A stretch of 64,000 bases of DNA, from positions 279,697,524-279,761,523 of the forward strand of contig NC_080540.1 of the NCBI RefSeq assembly GCF_028640845.1, in the 5' to 3' direction. Numbering within the stretch: the first letter of the stretch is position 1; each line of letters starts with the position of its first letter. Below are positions 12,240 through 24,087 of the stretch, piece after piece. The notes under the pieces were generated by a model that was given only the letters and a program-made list of their open reading frames with translations, had not been told where the DNA came from and ran no database searches. The position numbers and the translations under genes are program-made. This DNA comes from Ahaetulla prasina (lineage: Eukaryota; Chordata; Lepidosauria; Squamata; Colubridae).

Positions 12240-12695
12240 CAATGGCGGGATTCAAAAAATTTTACTAGCGGTTCTGTGGGCGTGGCTTGGTGGGAGTAGT
12301 GTGGCTTGGTGGGCGTGGCAGGGGAAGGATACTGCAAAATCTCCATTGCCACCCCACTCCAGGGGAAGGATACTATAAAATCTCCATTCCCACCCCACTC
12401 CAGGGGAAGGATACTGTAAAATTTCCATTTCCACCCCACTCTAGGGGAAGGATACTGTAAAGTCTCCATTCCCTCCCCACCCCACTAACCTGCTTTCCAG
12501 CTCCATTCTCCTGTTCAGGGCAACAAAAGAAGACCCAGCCAATTAGCTGGGACTCAACCAGCTGGTACACGGGAGGCAGCCAATAGATCGGGGACGGGGA
12601 CAGTCAGAGGTGGTATTTGCCAGTTCTCTGAACTACTCAAAATTTCTGCTACTGGTTCATCAGAATCGGTCAGAACTGGCAGAATATCACCTCTG
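12240..12695. mobile_element. hAT-like family A
   Basis: 8-bp duplication attcagtc/attcagtg (7/8). The interior contains four consecutive copies of a ~45-bp unit, the first variable: ggggaaggatactgtaaaa plus ctccattcccaccccactc. Confidence 0.8.
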
Positions 12696-12925
12696 ATTCA
12701 GTGCATTTGCAAGAGACTGGGTGATAAAGAGAACAATACTGCAGAGCGTCATTAGATGGAATCAAAGAGTCATTGTTTAATTCACATTTGAATATGAACT
12801 AGGCCTGTACAAAACATTTGGGATTTCATTCGCTAGGGCAATAGAAGACTCTCAGCACATACCCAGAAGACCTTGGGGGGGGGGGGGCTTCTCAAAGTAG
12901 CCATATTGAAACCATATCTGTAGAG

Positions 12926-13265
12926 CAGGGATGTCAAACTCAAGGCCCACAGGACATCTCCGGCCCGCGAGGTGCTTCGATCTGGCCCATGGGGCTGCCC
13001 TGGAAACAGTGAAGAATTGGCCCACGGTGCCTCTGCCAGCGAAAACGGAGTTTGGGTGGCTGCGATGGTCTTCTGCAATCTTTGCCAACAAAAATGGAGC
13101 TTGGGAGGGCTGCCCTCCCTAGCTCCTTTTTCACTGGCAGAGGGTTACAAGAGGCCATCGCAGCCACTGAAGCTCTGTTTTCACTCGCAGAGTACTCGGG
13201 CCACCACAAGGCCCCTGACACCAATGAAGTTGAGCTGGCCATAACCACCCTGGCCACGCTCACCC
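12926..13265. mobile_element. hAT-like family B, right end missing
   Basis: Begins cagggatgtcaaactcaagg and shares the lgcc-type interior (gctctgttttcactcgcag, ctccatt/aatggag) with the copies at 5110 and 7217. The right terminus is absent; a SINE follows. Confidence 0.65.
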
Positions 13266-13562
13266 AGCCCCCAAGGTTAAGCTCATCTCCGTTTCAAAGC
13301 CGAAGAGCCAGCGCTGTCAGAAGATGTCTCCGTGGTCATGTGGCCGGCATGACTCAATGCCAAAGGCGCACGGAATGCTGTTACCTTCCCACCAAAGGTG
13401 GTCCCTATTTTTCTACTTGCATTTTTTATGTGCTTTCGAACTACTAGGTTGGCAGAAGCTGGGACAAGTAACAGGAGCTCACTCACGCACTAGGGATTTG
13501 AACCTCTGAACTGCTGACCTTTCGATCAACAAGCTCAGCATCTTACCCACTAAGCCCCCTTG
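13266..13562 (-). mobile_element. Long tRNA-like SINE (type III), minus strand
   Basis: tggtcatgtggccggcatga, cgaactactaggttggcaga and cttacccactaagccccc. A tRNA-like head lies at the right end. A plus-strand relative is at 30,025-30,262 and a split piece around 16,400/16,702-16,775. Confidence 0.65.
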
Positions 13563-14107
13563 TCCCTTGTGAAAATAACATACAGGTATACAATAAGGGA
13601 ACTCATTTGCCCAAACTGAGTTCGTTAAGTAACGTTGCACAAAGAAAAGAAAAAAACCCAAATTTCACAAAATGTGAATTAAATACATAGGTTTTAATAC
13701 AATATCTTTAAAAAAAAAAGAAATCAAGTTTGTCCCAAACATAATATATTTAGAAAAATGAGTACCTGAATTTGACAGATTCAGCCATCGCCAATTGCAT
13801 AAGAGAGTTCCCTGTTCTAAGTAGCATAAGATCTAAAAAGTTTGCTCAGGAGGATTGAAAAAGGAGAGGGAAAAATAATGAAAGCGTTCACTATGAGTGG
13901 TCTTTTGAACAGGAATCTGACTTAAATTAGATTAAACTGAGATGTAACATACAGACTGGCATGTAACATATAAGTTAGCTGCCTTGTGTTATCAAAATAA
14001 TAAAAACGGAAAATAAATAAATGGCAAATAAAAAAACATGTAACAATGGACAGGAATATGTGACATAATTTAAAAGGGGGTAGTCGTACAGAAATGGCAG
14101 AAGATTG

Positions 14108-14352
14108 GCTAAGAGCCGTGGTGGAGCAGTGGTTGGAGGGCAGTACTGCAGGCTACATCTGCTGACTGTTGATTGCCAGCAGTTTGGCAGTTCAAATCTC
14201 ACCAGGCTCAAGGCTGACTCAGCCTTCCATCCTTCCGAGGTGGGTAAAATGAGGAGCCAGATTGTTGAGGGCAATATGCTGACTCTGTAAACTGCTTAAA
14301 GAGGGCTGTAAAAGCACTGTGAAGCGGTATATAAGTGTAAGTGCTATTGCTA
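14108..14352 (+). mobile_element. tRNA-derived squamate SINE (type I)
   Basis: gtggtggagcagtggttgga gives the A-box-like region and cagttcaaatctcacc the B-box-like region; the tail is gcggtatataagtgtaagtg, then gctattgct. About 245 bp. Confidence 0.85.
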
Positions 14353-14745
14353 TATCACACAACCAACTTGTCAACACTGGAAACAACTATCCTCAATTTG
14401 AAGGTGTTAGTTGGAAAAATCTTTTGGTGAAACAGAGGCCTTATTCCTTCAGTGGAGCTATTCGTACTGCTGCTGCTTGTGATGATGACATTGAATGAAA
14501 CAGCTTCTTGTTTGGAAAACACCAAATCTAAGCTAATTATAAGTCACCAATTAAAAATGCAGAGACGCATCAATCAGCCCAAGCACAGGCTTTTCCAGAT
14601 TAGATAAAAATCGAAGTTTAGCTGCAGATCTGAAGTTATTAAAGCATTCAGAAATTGAGATGAGCAACTTTTTTGATCAAAGATAAACTTTTAATTTGCA
14701 TCTTACATTTTTGTGCAATTGCCCCAAGTCTTTTATGGATTTATT

Positions 14746-15544
14746 CAGTAGTGAAATCTGCACTGGGTTGCTATTGGTTCGCTGGCTGCACATGCGTGCC
14801 GCACGCCAAGCAGTTCGCATCAAACGTGCACTGCACGCACATGCGCAATAGGCACCAAAAGGAGGCTTGGGAAAGTAAGTAGAACAGCAGGGGGTGAAGC
14901 AGCTGTGGTGCGCGATCTTGGGAATCTTTTAAAAAACTTTTTTAAAGCATTTTTTACTACCAGTTCAGGCAAGTAGGTAGTAAAAAATGCTTTAAAAAAG
15001 TTTTTTAAAAAAGGTTCCGACAATCACAGCTGTGCTGCATGATCGTCGGAACCTTTTTTTTAAAGTTTTTTAAAATATTTTTTTACTACCTATTCACCTG
15101 AACCAGTAGTACAAAAATGCTTTTAAAAAGTAAAAAAAAGTTCCGATGATCGTGCGACACAGCCGTGATCATGTGGCACAGCTGTGATTGTGGGAACCTT
15201 TTTTTACCTTTTTAAAGCATTTTTTTACTACCGGTTCAGGTGAATATGTAGTAAAAAAATGCTTTAAAAAAATTTAAAAAGGCTTGGATGATCACAGCTG
15301 TGCCCCACGCTCGTCTGAACCTCTTTTTTTTACTTTTTTAAAGCATTTTTTTACTGCCTACACGCCCTAATCAGCAGTTTAAAATGCTTTAAAAAGTAAA
15401 AAAAAAAAAAAGTTCTGACAATCACGTGTTACTCAGCTCATTGGAACTTTTTTACATTTTTTTTTACTACCGATTCAGCGAGCCAGTAGCATTTTTTACT
15501 ACTAGTTCAGGCAAATTGGCCCAAACAGTAGCATTTCACCCCTG
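14746..15544. mobile_element. hAT-like family A, 799-bp multi-foldback subtype
   Basis: 8-bp duplication gatttatt/aatttatt (7/8). Termini cagtagtgaaat and atttcacccctg. Inside, units of the form gaacctttttttaaag...actaccggttca and their reverse complements alternate five or more times, with gatcacagctgtg palindromes between them. Confidence 0.8.
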
Positions 15545-15606
15545 AATTTATTCCTTTGTACAGGCATACATATTTCAGTATAAGAGTTTAATATTTTAAT
15601 TATCAA

Positions 15607-15770
15607 TCAATCAGAATAGATCTGGAAGGGACTTTGGAGGTCTTTTAATCCAACCCTCTGCTCAAGCAGGAGACCCTATTCCAGGTGGCTGTCCAGTCTT
15701 TTCTTAAAAACCTTCAGTGATGAAGCACCTACAACTTCTGAAGGCAAAGCTGTTCCACTGGTTAATGAAA
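15607..15770 (-). mobile_element. CR1 LINE 3' fragment
   Basis: ctggaagggactttggaggt, then gctcaagcaggagaccctat and the next ~100 bp correspond to the 3' ends at 48.4 and 46.0 kb. Diverged. Confidence 0.75.
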
Positions 15771-16333
15771 TACAATGTATAATTATATTTATTATAACTG
15801 TATAATGTTCTTATACAGTTTAATTTAATATGGCCCTTCACATTTTTAGATTGTGACTATATATTGTCCAAAGAAGAAGCTTTAATTATTATATTTCTAG
15901 ATTTCCCCCTACTTTTGCTTTAGTATTTGTTAAATCTTGTTAACCCAAGATTCCTGAGCTTAGATAGGAAAAGATATATATTGCAGTTCTCCATTAGGTA
16001 TCTTACCAAAATTAAAACAGTTTATAATGTTTAGACTGTTTATGCATTTTCTTTAATATAAATAATGTTGAAGAGTAGAACTTAAAGTCTAATTAGGCAT
16101 TTTGTGTTCTGAAAATATTAAAGGTTGAGTATTTATTATTTAAAGGGTTTTTTTTTCAAAATCACTGCTTGGCAAGGGGGCTTTCAGGAAAAAAATATGT
16201 ATTTTACCGCAGTTACACATCTTTAAGGAATGTGACTTCTGCAAGGTAATCCTGAGTGAAAATATAGGCATCCTTGTGCCTTAATAATGAGGGTGCTTAG
16301 AACAGATTCCCCAAAGTTGTTTCCAACAGTAAC

Positions 16334-16395
16334 AGAGGTGGAAGGGATCTTGGAGGTCATCTAGTCCAACCCTCTGCTCATGCAGAAGACCCATA
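16334..16395 (-). mobile_element. CR1 LINE 3' fragment
   Basis: aggtggaagggatcttggag... about 60 bp of the CR1 3' end, next to the hAT-like element at 16410. Confidence 0.75.
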
Positions 16396-16409
16396 CTAGG
16401 GATTCAAAG

Positions 16410-16701
16410 CAGTGGTGAAATCCAAATTTTTTTACTACTGGTTCTGTGGGCGTGGCTTGGTGAGTGTAGTGTGGCTTGGTGGGCGTGGCAGGGAAAGGAT
16501 ATTGCAAAATCCCCATTCCCTCCCCACTCCTGGGGGAAGGATATTGCAAAATCTCCATTTTGCAACACTGGGGCCAACCAGAGGTGGTATTTGCCAGTTC
16601 TCCAAACTACTCAAAATTTCCGCTACCAGTTCTCTGAACTGCTCAAAATTTCTGCTACCGGTTCTCCAGAATCTGTCAGAACCTGCTGGATTTCACCCCT
16701 G
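16410..16701. mobile_element. hAT-like family A
   Basis: 8-bp duplication attcaaag/attcaaac (7/8). Termini cagtggtgaaatcc and ggatttcacccctg. It split an older SINE whose remainder continues at 16,702-16,775. Confidence 0.8.
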
Positions 16702-17162
16702 ATTCAAACCTCCAAACTGCCAAGCTTTCTGATTGACAAGCTCAACGTCTTAGCCACTGAGCCACCTAGCCAGACAGAAAAGTTTGGATTTTAACAGTGG
16801 TTCTTTCACCTCTGTCAAGAGCACATTAAATCTCTTGCAAGCGTGCCGTACAGCTTCATGCTCTCCTGTTTGCTCTGAGCTTTTACAGAGCAATCCAGAC
16901 TGGCTTGTTCTCCTGATGCTGTCCCCTCTGGTTTCAGCAGGCATCCTCAAGCAACCAACCAGCTCCAGGCATGACCCAAGGTTCAGAAAGAGCCCCTCTC
17001 TACGTGACACAGTACACATAAGAAGAAGCAGGCTCTGTTGACAAAGCCGAAGGCTGCTATAAAAACTCTCCATTTATTCTCAAACCTGTAACTAGAGAAG
17101 CTAGTAACCTGCAGGTTTTTGCTACTTATCATCTCCCCTTCCTGAGGGTTGGTGATCTATTG

Positions 17163-17297
17163 CAGGGGTCTCCAACCTTGGCAACTTTAAGACTTGTGGA
17201 CTTCAACTCCCAGAGTTCCTCAGCCAGCAAAGCTGGCTGAGGATTTCTGAGAATTGAAGTCCACAAGTCTTAAAGCTGCCAAGGTTGGAGACCCCTG
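17163..17297. mobile_element. hAT-like short palindromic element, family C
   Basis: Exact 8-bp duplication atctattg (17155-17162 and 17298-17305). Nearly the whole 135 bp is one inverted repeat starting caggggtctccaaccttgg and folding around cagcaaagctggctg. Confidence 0.9.
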
Positions 17298-17818
17298 ATC
17301 TATTGTATTACTTGGGTGCCTCTCTAGAGGAATAGCTTGAGTAAGTTCGCATTTATATTTGACTGACACTGTTAACATTGAATTGCATGGGGGAGCTTTG
17401 GGATTTTTTTTCCAGCTGCAATTGAAGCAGATTGCTATCAATAGCCAGTGAATAGAAAATATTAATATGAAGTCATGATCCTCTTATTTTTTTCTCTTCT
17501 GATCAAGTTCAGAATTAAATGAAGAAATGAACAGAAGAAAATTTACTAAACTTGGCCCAAAATAGATGCATATGCATAGATGCATAGGTGCGTATGACTT
17601 GAACTAAAATAATTCCTATTAAGTTCTAATTTTCTTGACTTTTTTTTCATTTTGTAAATTATTAAATGTTCACAGATGTCTATTGTTTCCTTAACAAATA
17701 AAAATGGGGAAATGGTTTGGAATCTTAACTGCAGTTGATCCCATTAATAAAGACAAGGCAAAACTATTTGCTTAATTCATGTGGTTTGTTAAAAGCCCAT
17801 TCTCAGCTTAACTATATT

Positions 17819-17846
17819 TCCTCCCTCCCTCCCTCCCTCCCTCCCT
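17819..17846. repeat. (CCCT)n microsatellite
   Basis: About seven tandem tccc units. Confidence 0.9.
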
Positions 17847-18164
17847 TCCTGTTTGACACTCCTGACTTACAGTGATTAGTACAGTGCAAGCAAAATAATT
17901 CTCTGTGACACTCTATGAAATGAATGACCTTTGAAGAAGCAGGGTAGAAAGAATGGATGTTTTTGATATTTGGTTTTGGGGGAAAAACCTCTGAGAATAC
18001 CAAAATAACAAACAAATGGATCATTGAACAAATCAATTCACAGTTATCACTTGAGGCATATAATGAGAATCAAATTATCCTACTTTGATCACATTAAGTG
18101 AAAAATTAGCTATCCAGAGAAGCTGTGATGCTGGGGAAAGTGGAAGGAAAAGAGAAGAGAACAA

Positions 18165-18407
18165 TATTGTGGTCCGCCAGCAGCCTGCGGAGCTGGCAGT
18201 GAAGTCAGACAGTGAGGAGGCTGGGGAGGAACATGGGGCAGTCTTGGAGTCTGGGGAAGGCTTGGACGAGGGCTCTGCATAGGAGGCAGAGTTGGGGCAG
18301 GGGCCATCTGGGAGTTATGCACAGATTCCGGAACCTCCAGAGTCAGACATCAGAGAGGCAGAGGAACTCGTGTGTTTTAATGACTCAGTAAGGCTAGGTC
18401 ACAACAA
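18165..18407 (+). mobile_element. Second copy of family H LTR-like element, shortened
   Basis: Begins tattgtggtccgccagcag like the minus strand of 10081-10660 and follows it for about 220 bp. It then jumps to an end resembling ggtcacaa. The reading frame VRQQPAELA...EEHG.VLE.GE..DEGSA is shared with the first copy and ends at a stop at about 18280. Confidence 0.6.
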
Positions 18408-18426
18408 ACAACCAGCAGCAAAGTGG

Positions 18427-18737
18427 ATGGACTTAGTTATTTATTTATTTATTTTATTTATTCGATTTTTATACCGCCCTTCTCCCGAAGGACTCAGGGC
18501 GGTGTACAGGCAACAATAAAATACAGACACTACAGTATACAATTTAAAATGCAAGTTAAAAAACTTATTATAATTAGCCTAGAACTTTAAAAATTTATAA
18601 AAACCAAAACCCCATTTAAAATTAGTAAAAAATTTAAAATTGATAAAATTTATGTAATTTAAAATTTAAAATTTAAAATTTAAGCCAGCCCCGCGTGAAT
18701 GAAAAGATGTGTCTTCAGTTCGCGGCGGAAGGTCCAG
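18427..18737 (-). mobile_element. L2/Vingi-like LINE 3' end, short copy
   Basis: ttataccgcccttctcccga and aggactcagggcggt match the 3' terminus at 60.36 kb, ending with gtcttcagttcgcggcggaa as at 60.56 kb. It is followed by (attacaggta)-type short tandem DNA to 18790. Confidence 0.85.
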
Positions 18738-18790
18738 GTAATTACAGGTATTACAGGTAATTACAGGTATTACAGGTATTACAGGAATTA

Positions 18791-19135
18791 CAGATAATTC
18801 TTGGGTTACAACCATTCAATCAGCAACCATTCAAAGTTACTACGCCACCGAGTGAATGATACTTACAAACAACCAATCCTCAGAGTTCTGGCAGTTGCAG
18901 CATCTCTACAGTCATGTGATCATGCTTTCCAATGTTTTCTGCTGGCTTCCCACAAGCAGTCAGTGGAGAACCTGCCAGGAAGTTGTAAGTTGTGATCAAA
19001 TGAGGTTCTCGCTTAATGACCTCTGCGGTTCTGTTTTAACGACAGCAACCAGGACCTCCAGAATTGCTGTTTTTAACTGATGTAGCCATATGACATTGTT
19101 CTTTATGATTACATTGCTTAGCAACAGCATTTCCT
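18791..19135. mobile_element. Family E element, partial
   Basis: cagataattcttgggttaca, then gcttaatgacctctgcg and gattacattgcttagcaacag follow the family E order; the right end is missing. Confidence 0.6.
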
Positions 19136-19757
19136 GTCCCAAACACTAAAATAACACTAAAATAAGGATTAAGTGTACAGTGGTATTGGATGCACCATTG
19201 GAAGACCTGAAAGACCAGGTTAGGAACAGATCATCAAAGATAAAACCTATCTATATGATTGGTAGAAGTTGACACTAACTTGAAGGCACATAATCAATCA
19301 TTCAGTCAATCCTCCATATCTGCCCCATGGTCTCTTTTTCCCCAGGCCCTTTTTCTTCCTACCAGAAGCTTTGATCTCAGCAGACAGGCAAGCTTATATG
19401 GTGTAAATGCTTTATGCAATCCATTATGTGCTTATTTACTACTGCTTATGCTCTAATGTACAGAGGGGATCCACTGGAAAGGCTGTTAAATCCTTGCCCC
19501 TCTATTTCAAGCCATCTTCCATGGTGCAAGAGCATCTTGATTCATAATATAAGAGAGCAAAACTCTCAAGTTTCTCATTTGTGCTTTCCTCCATGACTGT
19601 GATCCATAACTGTCTAACCAACATGAAGCTGGAGGAAGCAACAAGTAAGAAATGGATTCTGTCCTCAGCTAATGTTGCAAAGGAACAGCAGTATTAGTTA
19701 TGAGTAGCTGTGGCTGAGGCCACCTGGAAATAGCCCACGGGATATACAAAATGATGT
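19136..19757. other. No feature recognised
   Basis: No coding or repeat signal. The same is true of 17,306-18,160 apart from the CCCT run, and of 20,321-21,170. Confidence 0.4.
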
Positions 19758-19765
19758 ATAAGTGG

Positions 19766-20032
19766 CAGTGGTGGGTTTTAAATTTTTTTACTACCGGTTC
19801 TGTGGGTGTGGCATGGTGGGCGTGGCGTGGCTTGGTGGGCGTGGCTTGGTGGGCGTGTCAGGGGAAGGTTACTGCAAAATTCCCATTTCCTCCCAATCAG
19901 CTGGGACTCTGGAGGCAAAGAATAGATGGGAGCAGGGCCAGTCAGAATTTTTACCACCGGTTCTCCGAACTACTCAAAATTTCCGCTACCAGTTTTCCAG
20001 AACTGGTCAGAACCTGCTGAAACCTACCTCTG
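19766..20032. mobile_element. hAT-like family A
   Basis: 8-bp duplication ataagtgg/acaagtgg (7/8). Termini cagtggtgggtttt and gaaacctacctctg, with the ctaccggttctgtgggtgtgg internal signature. Confidence 0.8.
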
Positions 20033-20092
20033 ACAAGTGGGCAAAATGCCACTGGGCATGCCCCCATATAGTAAAAAGTGCAAAATATACAG

Positions 20093-20230
20093 TTGTTGTT
20101 GTTAATTGCGAAGTCGTGTCTGACCCATTGCGACCCCATGGACAACGTTCCTCCAGACCTTCCTGTCCTCTACCATCCTCTGGAGTCATTTAAGCTCATG
20201 CCTACTGCTTCAGCGACTCCATCCAGCCAC
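20093..20230 (-). mobile_element. BovB LINE 3' terminus, very short copy
   Basis: The stretch from ttgttgttgttaattgcg to actccatccagccac matches the 3' terminal ~130 bp of the BovB copies at 7.64 and 54.06 kb. Confidence 0.85.
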
Positions 20231-20278
20231 AAAATATACAGTGCTAGTGCAAAACTCCTTGTTGGCAGAACCAGCAAT

Positions 20279-20279
<1 letters not shown>

Positions 20280-20320
<41 letters not shown>
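20280..20320. repeat. (GT)n microsatellite
   Basis: About 20 uninterrupted gt units. Confidence 0.95.
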
Positions 20321-20323
<3 letters not shown>

Positions 20324-21170
20324 CAATCTTTGGTGCAGGGCAGGATTAGCACTATCTCCTGAGAGATTTTATGTGTCTCTCTTTGGGTTTTAAAAATGTC
20401 CAGCACTCTTTCAAAAGAATGATAAACACACAAAAGGAGCCTGTGTAAGTCCTGAAAAATGCTTTGGAAAATGCCAGTCAGATATTATGTGGGCAGATGC
20501 TCCTGAGAGAACTAGCTCTCCAATCTCTCCCGACTAGCCATGGATAACCATACCAGTGCGGAATTTAGAGTGGGAAGTAGAAACTAGATAGAGTCCAGCC
20601 CCTAAGCACATGATGATGATAGAACATATCTATAGCAACATTTGTTGGTGGAGAAATAAAACGTTAATTTGAAGCTGAGTAATTAAAGACAAAGTTGCCT
20701 CATTTCTAAGCTAAGGATGAGACAAATGCATAAGGCAATGTGTCACATAATGATAATTAATTGGACTTGATAAAACTGGATTTAGGAGACATGAGGTTAA
20801 GACCTCTGGTTCAAACATATTTATCTTCCCCAACAGTTTCTAGAGAGATAGGGGAAGTAGCTAAAAAAAGAAATGAATAGCATTTAGCAACTGACGTGAT
20901 CATATGCTAAATATTTTTGCTATGAACTCCTGGATTTTCCTCCAGTGCTAAGATGGCCAAAAATAATCAGTTTAACCCAGTAAATTAAGTTTTGCATTTT
21001 CTGTTAATGGTCATTTCCTTATTAGCAATTTATAATCTCTTAAACTGTCACTCAACCATTATTGTAGCAATATAAATCTGTTTTGGCATTTGATTTTTTT
21101 TACAGTCTAGTACAGCTATACTAATTAATATATATAGAATAACATATAGAATTGCAACTCCAGTATATAG

Positions 21171-21424
21171 TAATAGCAGTAGCACTTAGACTTATATACC
21201 GCTTCACAGTGCCTTACAGCCCTCTCTAAGCAGTTTACAGAGTCAGCATATTGCCCCCAACAATCTGGGTCCTCATTTTACTGACCTAAGAAGGATGGAA
21301 GGCTGAGTCAACCTTGAGCCTGGTGAGATTTGATTTGCCAAACTGCTGGCAGCCGGTGATCAGCAGAAGTAGCCTGCAGTACTGTACACTTTAACCATTG
21401 CGCCACTGCGCCACCGCAGCTATG
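21171..21424 (-). mobile_element. Type I SINE, minus strand
   Basis: taatagcagtagcacttaga at the 3' end through ccttccat-like middle to gcgccactgcgccaccgc at the 5' end. Confidence 0.85.
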
Positions 21425-21519
21425 GTCAACAACACACACGATCCTTTAGACTGAGAATGCTGTAAACATTAACATATATTGAATTAGTTTAAAGATGGGA
21501 AATAGGGAACTACAGAGAG

Positions 21520-21573
21520 ATGGATGGATGGATGGATGGATGGATGGATGGATGGATGGATGGATGGATGGAT
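21520..21573. repeat. (TGGA)n microsatellite
   Basis: About 13 tandem tgga units. Confidence 0.95.
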
Positions 21574-22759
21574 AACTAACTTTCTCTCTAGGTAGGTAGA
21601 TTAAATCAGTAAATCAATTCCCCAGAAAAGCCTACAACTTTTACATTTATTGCTATAATAATAGAATCTTACAAGTCTGATTGTGCTGTAGTTCCTCTTC
21701 CTTTTTATATGCTAATGAATTAAGGAGGCATCAATCTGAACTGCTTTCAAATATTAACTTCTTGTTCTGGACTTAAAAGAAGTTTCCTCTCCTGAAATGA
21801 TTTCTGCATATTTCATCAAGATCATCTTCCTTACTTTCTTAATATGAATACTTCCTTAATTAGGAAGGTGGATGGTGCTGTATTTGACACCCCATCTTAT
21901 ATTGCTAATGTCATATCATATTTTGTTGAATATATTTAGTGCAGTTGGAAGGGCCAGGTAAAGAAAGGGGAGGTGGAATGAATATGTGATATACATGTTG
22001 GGATAAAATTAGTCACAACTTTTTTGTTTACAGCATATAGAAGTTTTGGCATAGAAGGAACTGTAAATCCATCAACTGATATTAATCTCTACATGCGCCG
22101 GGAATGGCAAGAACTTGTACCCAGTGCACGGTCTCTCCTATCCACCATGGGAATTTCCAGACCTGGGTATTGGCATATCCCTGAAAATGGATCTGTAATG
22201 GCTAAATACCATGTATGGTGGAATGTAGCCTGGATTCCCAGGAGGGAGGGGCTACATTCTACAGGGGAAAGAGGAAGCAGAACTTGGAAAGTTTGATTGG
22301 CAGAAAGAGTTAAAATAATTCTAACTTTTCTCTATCTATAGTTATGCAAAATGTTGCTTTAGTCTGGCAAGATTCAGTCTATAGGTGAAGAACAATAAGG
22401 GAACTAATCGTAAGTAACTCCATGTGTCAGTCTTGGGCCTGACACTATGCCAATGTATAATTTACTATTATATTGTATACTATTATATTGTATAATAGTA
22501 TCATAAAATAAGCTTAAGAGACATAAAATAACTGTTTATTCACAACAAATATTACTTCATTGTTATGCGGGATGCAACTCCTTTCTTCATGCTTAGAGCA
22601 GCTGTCAATATGGACAGAATTATTTCCCAGAATGATTGATAACATACTATATAGAAAGGATAGGTGAAGAAGTCTATTGGCAGACTGGATCATATGAAGA
22701 ATCATGTTTAAAAGTCAGAGACAGATATAACTTATTCCTTGTGCCCATTTCCCTTAGCT
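21574..22759. other. Unassigned DNA with one short ORF
   Basis: A 90-codon frame (22024-22296, +) follows an acceptor-like tttttttgtttacag, but no donor or partner exon is visible. A 10-bp inverted repeat gaatgtagcc/ggctacattc occurs near 22,220-22,262. Confidence 0.4.
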
Positions 22760-23262
22760 CAGTGGTTGGCGAACCTTTTACTCACCAAGGGCCGAACAGG
22801 TACACACTTTGCGCACTTTGCGCGTGCCATCCGCACTAACATGCGGCTCCTCCCTGCACCATCTGCGCATGCACACGGCTTTTGCGCGCCCGTGGCTGCA
22901 CTTGCAAGCACACCATCTGCGCATGCACACAGCTTTCACGCCCCCGTGCGCTAAATGCACAATTGCACCATCTGTGCATGCGCGTGGTTTCGTGTGTGCA
23001 ATGCACATGCACAAACACCATCTGTGCATGTGCATGTTGCGTGCAAATACTCTCATGCACGTGCGCAAACGGGAGCATGCGTGGGAGAGCTCCAAAGACC
23101 AACTGGGTCCCCGGAATTGCACGCATGCGCACCGGAGGCTAGAACACCAGCTGGGGTGAGCACACATGCACTGCTGCAGGTGAGTTGGGTGACAGCTCAC
23201 GTGCCTGGAAAGTTGGTTCTGCGTGCCGCCTCGGGCACACGTGCCATAGGTTCGCCATCATG
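22760..23262. mobile_element. hAT-like family D, GC-rich copy
   Basis: Starts cagtggttggcgaacctt and ends cataggttcgccatcatg. Flanks match only partly. The interior has repeated accatctgcgcatgcacac units, with gcgcatgc at 22865 and 22919 and gcatgcgc at 23123. Locally CpG-rich against an AT-rich background. Confidence 0.75.
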
Positions 23263-23666
23263 GCCCTAATGATTTCTGTCAGCCCTACAATGCAGACCAG
23301 ACTAAGAAACTGGTACCATATACGTCAGGGCTATAATAACAGAATCTTGAAGTCTGAACATGTTCTTCCCTCCTTCACTTTAACTTCATGTGAACTAGGG
23401 AGGGGCTTTTTGAGATGTTTTCTCAAATTATTTTCTTGGCTTAGGCTCAAGCCCTGCTTATCTTAGAGTACCCTTGATATCAGCTCTTCCTCCTGTCCTC
23501 CAAGACCATTCTCCCTTTCTTCTACAGTTTCTTGCCCAATGTCTTTCATGAAGCACAGCAACCATCTATAGATCCTCAAAGACTCAAAAGGCTATCTGCC
23601 CAACTAACAGGTCTCCTAGTGTTCTTAATAAGATCAAGATACATAACCCTTGTCTAAATTAGTGAG

Positions 23667-23933
23667 TGTCAGGGTTCCAAGTATCACTTCCAACAAAAGA
23701 AAACTCCAAGGCTTGAGTTTCCTTGAAGTTACATTTTATTAGAGATGTTATATTGGCACATCTGAGGAAACCCAAATCTGAAAGCTTCCCAGGTTTTCCC
23801 CACCCAAAGGAGGAACTTTCCCTGCCCAACATCCACATGTTCATCACATGGTCCAAGCAACGTTCCAACTGGAGATGCCTCCCAGTTTCATCTGTCCAGG
23901 TGCAGGGCAAGACGTCCTTGAACCAGGGGTGAA
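23667..23933 (-). mobile_element. Family F LTR-like element, partial
   Basis: tgtcagggttccaagtatca..., parallel to 33252-33500. Cut off by the family A insertion at 23934. Confidence 0.7.
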
Positions 23934-24087
23934 ATCCAGCAGGTTCTGGAGAACCGGTAGTGGAAATTTTGAGTAGTTCAGAGAACTGTCAAATACCATC
24001 TCTGGCTACCCAAGAGTGGGCAGGGAATGGGGATTTTGCAGTATCCTTCCCCTGGAGTGGGGTGGGAATGGAGATTTTGCAGTATCA
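23934..24087. mobile_element. hAT-like family A, right end missing
   Basis: caggggtgaaatccagcagg... stops at gattttgcagtatc. It is inserted in the LTR-like copy at 23667. Confidence 0.65.

Noticed and set aside
22024..22296. 90-codon frame after an acceptor-like sequence, possible exon
   Set aside because: No usable donor in phase, no partner exon, no recognisable motif; the frame runs to an ordinary stop.
22739..23269. Several Cys/His/Ala-rich ORFs of 90-140 codons on both strands
   Set aside because: Generated by tandem gcatgc-type repeats of a family D element, with no codon bias and no start context.
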